A model generated the notes under the pieces. That model saw only the letters and a program-made list of their open reading frames with translations, had not been told where the DNA came from and did not search any database. From assembly GCA_007692455.1 (NCBI GenBank), contig RECC01000033.1, forward strand, positions 1-33,531: a stretch of 33,531 bases of DNA. Reading direction: 5' to 3'. Origin of the DNA: Alkalibacterium sp. Lineage in GTDB: Bacteria; Bacillota; Bacilli; Lactobacillales; Carnobacteriaceae_A. The number at the start of each line of letters is the position of its first letter. The first letter of the stretch is position 1. The position numbers were made by a program, and so were the translations under genes. Positions 24,921 to 32,609 of the stretch are shown here, piece after piece.

Positions 24921-27671
24921 ATGAAACGTTCTGAAGATAAAGAACCAAAACAAACAGAAGAAACGAATGAACCCTCACGATTTGCTTCATTCGTCTATTA
25001 CTTTGATATATTTTATCGGGTTGTTAAAGCCCTAGTAATTATGATTATTGTCCTTGTCCTCGTTGGGGGTGCACTGGGAGCTGGAACAGCTATCGGTTAC
25101 TTCGCCTCACTCGTTCATGGTACTGAAATACCGGAACATGAAGATATGGTGGCACAAATTTATGATTATAATCAGACCTCGACAATGTACTATGCAGGCG
25201 GTGAAGTCATCAGTGACTTGAGAGCTGATTTGATGAGGACCCCTGTTGACCTTGATGAGATCTCCCCATTACTGATGGATGCCATTATTGCTACTGAGGA
25301 TGAGTATTTCTTTGATCATGATGGAATCGTTCCGAAGGCCGTCGCACGTGCCCTGGTTCAAGATCTGACTGAGTCAGGTGCATCAACCGGTGGATCGACC
25401 CTCACTCAGCAGCTGATCAAACAGCAGCTCATTGGCGCGGAAGTCTCCCATGAGCGTAAAGCAAACGAAATCCTACTGGCCATGCGTATAGAAAACCATC
25501 TGGAAAAAGAAGAAATTCTGGAAGCTTACCTTAACGTATCGCCTTTCGGACGTAACAATAAGGGACAGAACATTGCAGGAGTTGAAGAAGCAGCACAAGG
25601 TATTTTCGGTGTCCCCGCTTCTGAAGTCACACTTCCACAGGCGGCATTCATAGCCGGTCTACCTCAGCGCCCGATTGTTTTCAGTCCATATACTAACTCT
25701 GGTGCAATAAAAGAAGACCATGAACTCGGGATAAGACGTCAGCGGGAAGTTCTGTTCAGAATGTACCGTGAAGGAATGATTAGCTTCGATGAGTACCAGG
25801 AAGCTGCAGATTATGATTTAACTCAAGATTTCCTTAACCGTGAAGAACTCGAATATGAAGATATGTCTTATGTATATGACCAGAGTGAGTATGAAGCCCG
25901 TCAAATATTAGTGCAACAGGCTATGGAAGCTGACGGCATCACGAATGAAGAGCTTGACCAAAATCCGGATCTGCTCCAGGAATATCAGGACGAGATTCGA
26001 TTTGAAATACGCAATCGCGGCTATAAGATCTACACGACTATCGACAGGGACATCCATCACGCAATGGAAAGTACAGTCCGAGAACATCAGGATGAACTAG
26101 GTGAAGACCGAATCGTTACTTGGGAAGACGATGATGGAAATGAACAGGAGACAGCTATACCTCTTCAAATGGCCGGTTCATTGATAGACAACGAAAGCGG
26201 ACGTATTTTAGGCTTTATCGGCGGCAGGGATTATGACGTAACTCAACACAATCATGCCTTTAATATGAACCGCAGTTCCGGTTCCGTCATTAAACCATTA
26301 GTTGCCTACGGTCCTGCTATTGAAGAAGGGTGGCTTACGCCAGCAAGTATTATTCCCGATACAGAACACACTGTCCCGAATTGGAGTTCTGAAGAAGGTG
26401 GATACGTTGATCATCCAGTTACCAATGTCGGACCGACTACAGACGACTGGATTACAGCTCGACAGTCATTGGTTGAATCCAAAAATATTGCAGCCACAAA
26501 GATTTATGAAAAACTGATTGAAGAAGAAGTCGATGTAGAAGAGTATGTTCGTCGGATGGGGATATCTCAAAGGGGTATTGCTTCTAATGAATTTGTTAAC
26601 GCTACTTTGCCTATTGGAGGACTAAGTAACGGTCCTACTCCTGTAGAACTGATCAGTGCCTTTTCTACTATCGGAAATGACGGGCAGCATGCTTCACCCT
26701 ACATTATTGAACGAATTGAAAATAACGAAGGCGAAGTAGTTTACGAACATGAATCAGAATCGTCTGAAGTTTGGAGTCCAGAAACCAACTATCTCCTGGC
26801 AGATATATTACGTGGTGTTCACACGGATGGTACTGCGCAAGGTACCATTGACCAGTTGAATTTTGAAAGTGACTGGGTATCAAAAACCGGTACTACGCAG
26901 GACCGTGAAGATGTCTGGTATGTAGGTAGTACACCTAAAGTTTCATTTGGTACATGGATGGGTTATGGTTCCAGTGAACAGCGACTGGGCGACGACTTTG
27001 GCATCCATCCAAGTCGCAGAAATAGAAATATGTGGGCACGCATCATGAATGCCGTCTTCGAAGCTAACCCTGACATACTAGGTGTCGGAGAACTGCATCA
27101 GCGTCCTGAAGGTATAACTGAAGATTCTGTCATCGTGGATACGGGTATGAAATCCGGTGAAGTTGAAACGCCAGATGGTGACACGTTCAGCTATTCAGGA
27201 AGTACTCACACAGAAATATTTGCTGCAGCAAACGTTCCTGGTGAAACTGTCTATGACTTTGCAGTAGGCGCAACAGATGAAGAATTGGAAGACTTCTGGA
27301 GTGACTACATTTCAGATCAATCTGATGACGACGATGATGACGACGATGAAGATGATGAAGATGATGATGAATCGGATTCAGAACCGGAAGAGGAAGAAGA
27401 ACCTGAGCCTGAGCCTGAACCTGAACCGGAAGAAGAAGAGGAAGAGGAAGAACCTGAACCCGAGCCTGAACCGGAAGAGGAAGAAGAGGAAGAAGAACCT
27501 GAACCCGAGCCTGAAGAGGAAGACGAAGAGGAATCTTCAAATGGGAATGGAAACGGAAATGGTTCATCAAATGGCAATGGAAACGGGAATGGAAATGGTT
27601 CAGATAACAACTCTGAAGCAACACCACCCGAAGAAGATGAAGATGACGATGACGATGATGAAGAAGATTAA
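24921..27671 (+). CDS. Class A penicillin-binding protein with long acidic tail
   Basis: Bifunctional peptidoglycan synthase of 916 residues. Cytoplasmic N-terminus (1-34), one membrane helix (about 35-62), GT51 glycosyltransferase (catalytic E126 in ATEDEYFFDHDG, then GGSTLTQQLIKQ and AAFIAGLPQRP), and transpeptidase with S455-VIK, S520-KN and K655-TG, all intact. After about residue 800 comes an unusual tail: some 70 residues almost entirely D, E and P, then a Ser/Asn/Gly-rich stretch of about 27, then another acidic block to the end. AAGGAG precedes the ATG. Single gene between trhO and a terminator. The subtype (PBP1a, 1b or 2a) is uncertain. Confidence 0.93.
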   Translation: MKRSEDKEPKQTEETNEPSRFASFVYYFDIFYRVVKALVIMIIVLVLVGGALGAGTAIGYFASLVHGTEIPEHEDMVAQIYDYNQTSTMYYAGGEVISDLRADLMRTPVDLDEISPLLMDAIIATEDEYFFDHDGIVPKAVARALVQDLTESGASTGGSTLTQQLIKQQLIGAEVSHERKANEILLAMRIENHLEKEEILEAYLNVSPFGRNNKGQNIAGVEEAAQGIFGVPASEVTLPQAAFIAGLPQRPIVFSPYTNSGAIKEDHELGIRRQREVLFRMYREGMISFDEYQEAADYDLTQDFLNREELEYEDMSYVYDQSEYEARQILVQQAMEADGITNEELDQNPDLLQEYQDEIRFEIRNRGYKIYTTIDRDIHHAMESTVREHQDELGEDRIVTWEDDDGNEQETAIPLQMAGSLIDNESGRILGFIGGRDYDVTQHNHAFNMNRSSGSVIKPLVAYGPAIEEGWLTPASIIPDTEHTVPNWSSEEGGYVDHPVTNVGPTTDDWITARQSLVESKNIAATKIYEKLIEEEVDVEEYVRRMGISQRGIASNEFVNATLPIGGLSNGPTPVELISAFSTIGNDGQHASPYIIERIENNEGEVVYEHESESSEVWSPETNYLLADILRGVHTDGTAQGTIDQLNFESDWVSKTGTTQDREDVWYVGSTPKVSFGTWMGYGSSEQRLGDDFGIHPSRRNRNMWARIMNAVFEANPDILGVGELHQRPEGITEDSVIVDTGMKSGEVETPDGDTFSYSGSTHTEIFAAANVPGETVYDFAVGATDEELEDFWSDYISDQSDDDDDDDDEDDEDDDESDSEPEEEEEPEPEPEPEPEEEEEEEEPEPEPEPEEEEEEEEPEPEPEEEDEEESSNGNGNGNGSSNGNGNGNGNGSDNNSEATPPEEDEDDDDDDEED

Positions 27672-27683
27672 TATCTTCTTCAT

Positions 27684-27726
27684 CACCTCTCATACTCTGT
27701 TACGTTCAGAGTGGAGGGGTTTTTTC
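27684..27726 (+). terminator. Intrinsic terminator of the class A PBP gene
   Basis: ACTCTG / CAGAGT with an outer CCTCTC / GAGGGG stem separated by a small internal loop, followed by T6. Confidence 0.8.
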
Positions 27727-27803
27727 TTTAATCCAAAGGGTTATGGTGTACTAATATGTCTACTTTCCAACATCTCCTCTGATCTTAAGCCTTCCTTCCC
27801 TCT

Positions 27804-28110
27804 TTTAGCTTGAGTCACTATTATCTCCTTCGACAGTTCCAACCCAATACACTTGATCCTCTCCAGTTCGTACTATACCCCTCTATTCTTCTTACTCGCT
27901 GTCTTTTTAAGCTTGAGTCACCATTATTTCCTTCCATAGTGCCAACCCATTACACTCCAACCTCTCCAGTTCGTACTATACCCCCTCTATTCTTCTAACT
28001 CGCTTTCCTTTTAAGCTTGAGTCATCATTATCTCCTTCGATAGTGCCAACTCATTACGCTTAACCCTCTCCAGTTAACTCTATAGCCCCTATAGTCTTGT
28101 AATAATCCAC
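27804..28110. repeat. Three tandem copies of a 103-104-base non-coding unit
   Basis: Copies begin near 27804, 27907 and 28011; the anchor AGCTTGAGTCA recurs at 27807, 27910 and 28014 and CCTCTCCAGTT at 27858, 27961 and 28065, giving periods of 103 and 104. Copies 1 and 2 share 20 identical bases from that second anchor; the end of copy 3 is more diverged. The unit is pyrimidine-rich on the plus strand. As 103 and 104 are not multiples of three, it is not a repeated protein domain. It fills most of the 590-base gap between the PBP gene and ccpA; the rest (27727-27803 and 28111-28191) shows nothing I recognise. Confidence 0.9.
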
Positions 28111-28191
28111 TATTGATGCATTATTTACTATAGTCTGCAGCTCACTTCACCGGCTCATGCTTTAAAGAAGCTTGTCCGTAGCTAAACAAAG

Positions 28192-28236
28192 AAAAACCCT
28201 TGAACGACCATCGTAAGAGATGATCTGTCCAAGGAT
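28192..28236 (-). terminator. Intrinsic terminator of ccpA
   Basis: The minus-strand RNA forms a stem of about 16 pairs (CCTTGGAC... with ...GTCGTTCAAGG, some G-U and one bulge) around a 6-base loop, followed by GGGTTTTTC. It lies 26 bases past the ccpA stop. Confidence 0.8.
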
Positions 28237-28262
28237 TATTAATTAAGATATAGTGATTAACT

Positions 28263-29264
28263 TTATTTGGTTGAGCCTTTTCCTGCAATAGTATACGGCA
28301 GTTTTACTGTTTTCTCGTCAATTTCTTCTTTATTCATCAGTTTTGTCAATAGTCGCATGGCTACTGCGCCAATATCATAAAGTGGCTGGACAACAGTACT
28401 TAACTGAGGTCGTGTCATTTCGGTCAATTTTGAATTATTTGATGTGATGATTTCAAAATCTTCCGGAACGGATACGCCTCTGTCCAGTGCAGCATTTAAA
28501 ATTCCTACTGCCAGTTCATCATCCGCTACTACTACTGCGGTAGCATCCACTTTAATGAGCTGCTCATAGACAGCTTCTCCGACTTTGTAAGTGTATTCTG
28601 ACTGGAACACAAGATTTTCGTCATACTCTATGGAAGCATCCTTAAGCGCCTGCTTATAGCCCTTCAGTCGGAACTGACCGTTAATCGGTTCATCGTGACT
28701 TTCAGAAACAAAAGCTATTTTCTTGTGTCCGTTTTCTAACAGCAATTCTACACTGTCTTTTGTGGCAGTTTCGTAATCGATGTTAACACTTCCGACCTGC
28801 TCGTCCGGATCAACTGTTCCGGCAAGAACGACAGGTGTGCGTGAGCGGGAAAATTCGGCACGTAGCTCTTCTGTAATTTTGTTACCCATGAATATCACGC
28901 CGTCTACCTGTTTCGCTAGAAGTGTGTTCAATACTTGCACTTCTTTTTGTTCATTTTCATCAGAGTTTGCCAGGATGATATTGTATTTGTACATTGATGC
29001 TATATCGTCAATCCCTCTTGCTAGTGATGAGAAATAGAGGTTAGTTACATCGGGAATGATAACTCCGACTGTTGTAGTTTTCTTGCTGGCCAGTCCTCTG
29101 GCTACAGCGTTCGGACGATAATCCAAGCGGTCAATGACTTCCAGAACTTTCTTGCGTGTAGTTGGCTTGACATTTGGATTGCCGTTGACTACTCGCGAAA
29201 CTGTCGCCATAGAAACGCCGGCTTCTCTCGCCACGTCGTAGATTGTTATTGTTTGTTTATCCAT
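28263..29264 (-). CDS. ccpA: Catabolite control protein A
   Basis: 333-residue LacI/GalR regulator; with HPr-Ser46-P it binds cre sites and directs carbon catabolite repression and activation. The N-terminal HTH and hinge ([20 protein letters not shown], then [18 protein letters not shown] and [15 protein letters not shown]) are typical of CcpA; the periplasmic-binding-like core follows. I start at ATG 29264, with AAGGAG 9-10 bases upstream, rather than at the ATG six codons earlier. It is divergent from pepQ, the classic arrangement in Lactobacillales. Promoter and cre-like sites upstream suggest self-control. Confidence 0.97.
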   Translation of the reverse strand: MDKQTITIYDVAREAGVSMATVSRVVNGNPNVKPTTRKKVLEVIDRLDYRPNAVARGLASKKTTTVGVIIPDVTNLYFSSLARGIDDIASMYKYNIILANSDENEQKEVQVLNTLLAKQVDGVIFMGNKITEELRAEFSRSRTPVVLAGTVDPDEQVGSVNIDYETATKDSVELLLENGHKKIAFVSESHDEPINGQFRLKGYKQALKDASIEYDENLVFQSEYTYKVGEAVYEQLIKVDATAVVVADDELAVGILNAALDRGVSVPEDFEIITSNNSKLTEMTRPQLSTVVQPLYDIGAVAMRLLTKLMNKEEIDEKTVKLPYTIAGKGSTK

Positions 29265-29302
29265 TATTATTAACTCCTTCATTTAAATGTATGATCGTTC
29301 GA

Positions 29303-29316
29303 TGAGAGCGCATACT
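29303..29316. promoter_or_regulatory. cre site between ccpA and pepQ
   Basis: TGAGAGCGCATACT matches the consensus TGAAARCGYTTWCW at 12 of 14 positions with the central CG intact. It lies just after the predicted ccpA transcription start, a position suited to roadblock autorepression. Confidence 0.6.
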
Positions 29317-29325
29317 TCTTAAATT

Positions 29326-29354
29326 AGGATAACAAGAAATGAAAACAATTTCAA
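29326..29354 (-). promoter_or_regulatory. Predicted SigA promoter of ccpA
   Basis: TTGAAA (29354-29349), exact 17-base spacer, TATCCT (29331-29326) with TG extension on the minus strand. Confidence 0.6.
29340..29353. promoter_or_regulatory. Second, weaker cre-like palindrome over the ccpA -35 box
   Basis: TGAAAACAATTTCA matches the cre consensus at 12 of 14 positions but lacks the central CG. It covers the -35 box of the predicted ccpA promoter. Confidence 0.4.
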
Positions 29355-29443
29355 CATAAACCATTCTATTTTCATGAAATTTTCAACAGTTTTTCAGAAA
29401 GGGCTTTCTTTCGAAGTTTTCCACCGTGATTATCTCACATATA

Positions 29444-29454
29444 TTTGGTACACT
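29444..29454 (+). promoter_or_regulatory. Possible extended -10 of pepQ
   Basis: TTTGGTACACT contains TGn-TACACT, about 33 bases before the pepQ start. No convincing -35 box. Confidence 0.35.
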
Positions 29455-29487
29455 TAATTCACTATTGTTAATATGAGGGGAATTATT

Positions 29488-30585
29488 ATGTCAAAAATCA
29501 ATCAACTTACAGATTACATGCAAGAGAATAACTTATCTATGGTATTCACAGATAACCCTGATACTGTAGCTTATTATACAAATTATTTCAGCGACCCCCA
29601 TGAACGACTGCTGGCTCTTGTGGTCTTTTTGGATGAAACTGTCCTGTTAGTTCCTAAGCTGGAAGAAAATGAGTCAAGGGAGTTAAGCTCCGCTGACAGA
29701 GTTATCGGGTACAAAGATGAAGAAAATCCCTGGCAGGCACTCCAACAGATTATTAAAGCCCAAAACGTATTGGTTGAGTCAGTTGGTATTGAAACAGACC
29801 AGTTAGTCGTTGACCGCTATTACAAATTGAGAGGCCTACTGCCAGCAGCTGTATTTCATTCAATCACCTCAGAAATTCAAAATCAGAAAGTCATTAAAAC
29901 AACAGAGGAAATTGACATCATGCACGAAGCCGGCAAACTTGCTGATAGAGCCCTTGAGGTCGGAATGTCTACCTTGAGAACGGGTGTTACTGAGACCGAA
30001 GTAGTCGCTGCAATCGAATACGATATGAAAAAACAAGGTGTTTCTGATATGAGTTTTGACACCATGGTTCTCTTTGGTGATCATGCTGCTAGTCCTCATG
30101 GTACTCCGGGTGACAGACAGCTTAAGCCGGGCGAACTTGTCCTGTTTGATTTAGGTGTAGTCTGGAAGGGATACACAAGTGATGTCACGCGTACGGTAGC
30201 TTACGGAGATGTTGATGATGATATCAAAGAGATCTATTCAGTTGTTTTAAAGGCACAGCTGTCCGCTCAAGATAATGTAAGACCGGGTATGACTGCTGAA
30301 AAACTGGACGAGTCCGCTCGTAATGTAATTGAAGAAGCCGGGCATGGCGACTACTTCACTCACCGCTTAGGCCACGGTCTTGGTCAGTCGGTTCATGAGT
30401 ATCCGAATATTTCACCAGGATCAGAAACGGTTCTGAAAAGTGGCATGTGCTTTTCAATTGAACCGGGTATTTATATCGAAAACAAAGCCGGTATTCGAAT
30501 TGAGGACTGCGTGACCCTTACGGATAAGGGTGCAGTATCCTTTACCTCCACATCTAAAGAATGGACAGTTATCCCTGTAAAATAA
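29488..30585 (+). CDS. pepQ: Xaa-Pro dipeptidase / M24 peptidase PepQ
   Basis: 365 residues from ATG 29488, with GAGGGG 7 bases upstream; the ATG at 29473 overlaps that region. Cytosolic peptidase acting on proline peptides. The N-terminal creatinase-like domain ends near 125; the catalytic domain keeps all five metal ligands D221, D232, H296, E325 and E339, with the RLGHGLGQSVHEYP and SIEPGIYIE motifs. Divergent from ccpA, as in Lactococcus and Lactobacillus, where CcpA binds the shared spacer. It ends in a bidirectional terminator shared with the DUF421 gene. Confidence 0.94.
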   Translation: MSKINQLTDYMQENNLSMVFTDNPDTVAYYTNYFSDPHERLLALVVFLDETVLLVPKLEENESRELSSADRVIGYKDEENPWQALQQIIKAQNVLVESVGIETDQLVVDRYYKLRGLLPAAVFHSITSEIQNQKVIKTTEEIDIMHEAGKLADRALEVGMSTLRTGVTETEVVAAIEYDMKKQGVSDMSFDTMVLFGDHAASPHGTPGDRQLKPGELVLFDLGVVWKGYTSDVTRTVAYGDVDDDIKEIYSVVLKAQLSAQDNVRPGMTAEKLDESARNVIEEAGHGDYFTHRLGHGLGQSVHEYPNISPGSETVLKSGMCFSIEPGIYIENKAGIRIEDCVTLTDKGAVSFTSTSKEWTVIPVK

Positions 30586-30591
30586 TTGCAC

Positions 30592-30648
30592 AATAAAAGA
30601 CCAGTCACTCACTGCTTTAATAGGCAGCTGTCTGACTGGTCTTTTATT
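30592..30648. terminator. Bidirectional terminator between pepQ and the DUF421 gene
   Basis: A perfect 16-base inverted repeat, AATAAAAGACCAGTCA / TGACTGGTCTTTTATT, with a 25-base loop that itself has CTGC/GCAG pairing. T runs flank both ends, so it works on both strands. Confidence 0.93.
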
Positions 30649-30687
30649 ATCACCAAACTCTTTGACTCATAGAACAGGTTCTGGCTG

Positions 30688-31182
30688 TCAGGCAAAAAAA
30701 TCGTCTTGGTCTAATTGCTTTTCCTGGGACTTTTCCATAACTGTAAGGGTCCCATCAGATTCAAGGATAACTGCAGCTATATCATCCAGTGCAACATAGC
30801 CGTCTTTGCGAACAGCCTGTATGACTTCTGCTTTAGTAATCCTTTCCTGTTTCATTATTTTCTCGTCATACTGATTGTCATAATATATGAGAGAGGGCTG
30901 CGATTTTAACAGCGACTGAAACTTGGAAGAACGAGCTGAAAGCCAGGTTGACAAATACTGAAGAAAAACAAGTAGACAAAACGCGACAATCCCTTCCCAG
31001 AATAACGTTTCATGATTAACTATTATATTTGCCAGCACCGATCCTAATGCTACGGTTACTATGAAATCGAAAGCATTCATCTTCGACAGTGTCCGTTTAC
31101 CGGATAACCTAAGCACCAGTACAATCAAAAAATAACTAAACGTGCCCAATACAATCATACGTATCAGATTCTCAATAGTCAT
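30688..31182 (-). CDS. DUF421 (YetF-type) membrane protein
   Basis: 164 residues: three hydrophobic segments at about 5-26, 38-58 and 62-82, then a soluble DUF421 domain of about 80 residues. Family marks are RLSGKRTLSKMNAFDFIVTVALGS and the later ITKAEVIQAVRKDGY...DDIAAVILESDGTLTV. Related Bacillus proteins (YetF) are spore or envelope proteins with lipid-like ligand binding, but a function here is not established. AAAGGACG precedes the ATG. The remnant of a second DUF421 gene lies immediately upstream on the same strand. Confidence 0.88.
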   Translation of the reverse strand: MTIENLIRMIVLGTFSYFLIVLVLRLSGKRTLSKMNAFDFIVTVALGSVLANIIVNHETLFWEGIVAFCLLVFLQYLSTWLSARSSKFQSLLKSQPSLIYYDNQYDEKIMKQERITKAEVIQAVRKDGYVALDDIAAVILESDGTLTVMEKSQEKQLDQDDFFA

Positions 31183-31231
31183 TATCTACGTCCTTTACTT
31201 TTATTTTCATAACTCTTTAATTATCTTCTTT

Positions 31232-31351
31232 TTATATATCCTGAAGTGTGTTCAAGTTTTTTAGTTCATTATTTCCATTTGGCAAAACGGAAATAGCTTC
31301 GTCTGTTTCCAGTACAACAGCCGCCAGGTGTACTACCTTCCCTATTTTTTG
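31232..31351 (-). pseudogene. 3' remnant of a second DUF421 gene
   Basis: An open stretch of 39 codons without a start codon, bounded upstream by TAA and ending in its own TAA. Its translation includes HLAAVVLETDEAISVLPNGN, which lines up with DIAAVILESDGTLTVMEKS at the C-terminus of the intact neighbour. The membrane part and most of the domain are missing. It lies 50 bases upstream of the intact gene, consistent with a decayed tandem paralogue. The rest of the 303-base gap 31183-31485 holds the YtxH terminator and no other gene. Confidence 0.75.
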
Positions 31352-31433
31352 TTAACACCTGCATTCAAACTAGTTGTCTAAGAACTATTCCTCTATATAC
31401 CCTCACAGCTTTAACGGATTAAGCATTATACAC

Positions 31434-31460
31434 GAAAAAGGATGCGAATTAACGCATCCT
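31434..31460 (-). terminator. Intrinsic terminator of the DUF948-YtxH pair
   Basis: AGGATGCG / CGCATCCT, 8 perfect pairs with a 6-base loop, followed by five T on the minus strand. Confidence 0.9.
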
Positions 31461-31485
31461 CAAGATTTTACTTATTCGTTACTCA

Positions 31486-32010
31486 TTAATATTTGTTGAC
31501 ATTTGAACTCACTTTTTGACCAGCAGTTCCAGAATCAGACTTATTCGAGTCAGCGATTTCTTTTTCCTCTTTTACGCCTTCATCAACAGTCTCTTTCATG
31601 TCTTCAACAGCTTCTCTTGTAATTTCTTTATCTACTTCTGATCGTTCTTTCAAGATATCTTTTGTATCTTCTGCTGTATTTTTTGCTTCCTGTTTAATCT
31701 TATCCAGATTTTCCTTTGTTTCATCCATATCAGAACCAACCTGGTTACTTAACTGTTCATAAGTAGCAGATGCATTATCCAGATAATCAGACCCTGCTTT
31801 TTCAACTGTATCCTTCAATTCACGGCCCTTATCTTTTGCCACGTTAAGGTAATCACGTGCCTGATCTTTTGTTTTATCTGCCTGGCCAGCTATCTCTCCT
31901 CGAAGGTCTTTTCCTGATTTAGGTGCAAGCAACAACGCAGTGATTCCTGCTACTGCCGCACCGACAAACGTTCCAAGTACAAAGCTTTCTAGGTTGTCAT
32001 GATTTTTCAT
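31486..32010 (-). CDS. YtxH domain protein
   Basis: 174 residues. One hydrophobic segment with the YtxH signature (FVLGTFVGAAVAGITALLLAP, then KSGKDLR, about 10-38) and a long charged, lysine- and glutamate-rich helical tail with heptad-like spacing (about 40-150), ending in a Ser/Asn-rich stretch. Members are small membrane-tethered proteins often tied to general or salt stress; the molecular role is unknown. It lies 35 bases after the DUF948 gene, the common ytxG-ytxH pairing. Confidence 0.87.
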   Translation of the reverse strand: MKNHDNLESFVLGTFVGAAVAGITALLLAPKSGKDLRGEIAGQADKTKDQARDYLNVAKDKGRELKDTVEKAGSDYLDNASATYEQLSNQVGSDMDETKENLDKIKQEAKNTAEDTKDILKERSEVDKEITREAVEDMKETVDEGVKEEKEIADSNKSDSGTAGQKVSSNVNKY

Positions 32011-32045
32011 TCTAAGCTATCTCTCCTTTAGTTATAGTAAGTTCT

Positions 32046-32444
32046 TTATCCTGTTACTTTTCCGCCTACTTTTTTGGCAATGCCTATTGACGCACCTTTT
32101 TTAGACGCACTTGCCAGATGTGAAGTCAGATTACGAGTTGAATCATTCAAACTAGAGACTGATTCACCTAAATCCCCAACTGCCTTGAACAATGGATCCG
32201 TCAGACCTAATTTACCGTTGACATCATCCAGTGTTGTATTTGTTTTATTAAGGAGTCCTTCGACCTCAATAAGTAGATGGTCCGCATCTTTGGTGATCGT
32301 ACTTAGACTCTTGTTCGCTTCTTCAACTGTTGTATTAAGCTCAGAAACGACGTTCGCCACTTTGAATAATACAAAGCATAACCCAAGAACAAGAATTGCA
32401 AAAGCGCCTGCTGCTATTAATGCTGCTATTTCTCCACCTGTCAT
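32046..32444 (-). CDS. DUF948 (YtxG-type) membrane protein
   Basis: 132 residues: an N-terminal membrane helix (about 6-30) and a helical stalk with regularly spaced hydrophobic residues (NVVSELNTTVEEANKSLSTI...LLNKTNTTLDDVNGKLG), ending in a small basic tail. Family function unknown; in Bacillus the neighbouring ytxGH genes belong to the general stress group. GAGGGATAA precedes the ATG. An inverted repeat TATTCT-GTAT-AGAATA lies about 25 bases upstream of the start and could be an operator. Confidence 0.87.
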   Translation of the reverse strand: MTGGEIAALIAAGAFAILVLGLCFVLFKVANVVSELNTTVEEANKSLSTITKDADHLLIEVEGLLNKTNTTLDDVNGKLGLTDPLFKAVGDLGESVSSLNDSTRNLTSHLASASKKGASIGIAKKVGGKVTG

Positions 32445-32542
32445 ATTTATCCCTCTTTCTTCTATTCTGTATAGAATAAGATTACCATTATCACATATTT
32501 AATTGCAAACAAGACGGCCTTATACAGATGATTAACTATAAA

Positions 32543-32570
32543 TTGAAACTTTAACAAAAACTGGTAAAAT
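32543..32570 (+). promoter_or_regulatory. Predicted promoter of the MscS-type gene
   Basis: TTGAAA (32543-32548), 16-base spacer, TAAAAT (32565-32570) with TG extension (TGGTAAAAT). Confidence 0.6.
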
Positions 32571-32609
32571 AAGGTTACTTCATGTCACAAGTAAAGAGAG
32601 GAATTTTAA

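Noticed and set aside
27187-27693. Long antisense frames opposite the PBP tail (Ser/Gly-rich and His/Leu-rich)
   Set aside because: They are by-products of the triplet and hexamer repeats coding for Glu, Asp and Pro on the plus strand.
27810-27998. A 62-codon plus-strand frame across two repeat copies
   Set aside because: It crosses the repeat boundary in a different frame in each copy (period 103), has no ribosome site and no recognisable domain.
27804-28110. CRISPR array
   Set aside because: The units are contiguous long repeats without short repeats separated by unique spacers, and no cas genes are present.
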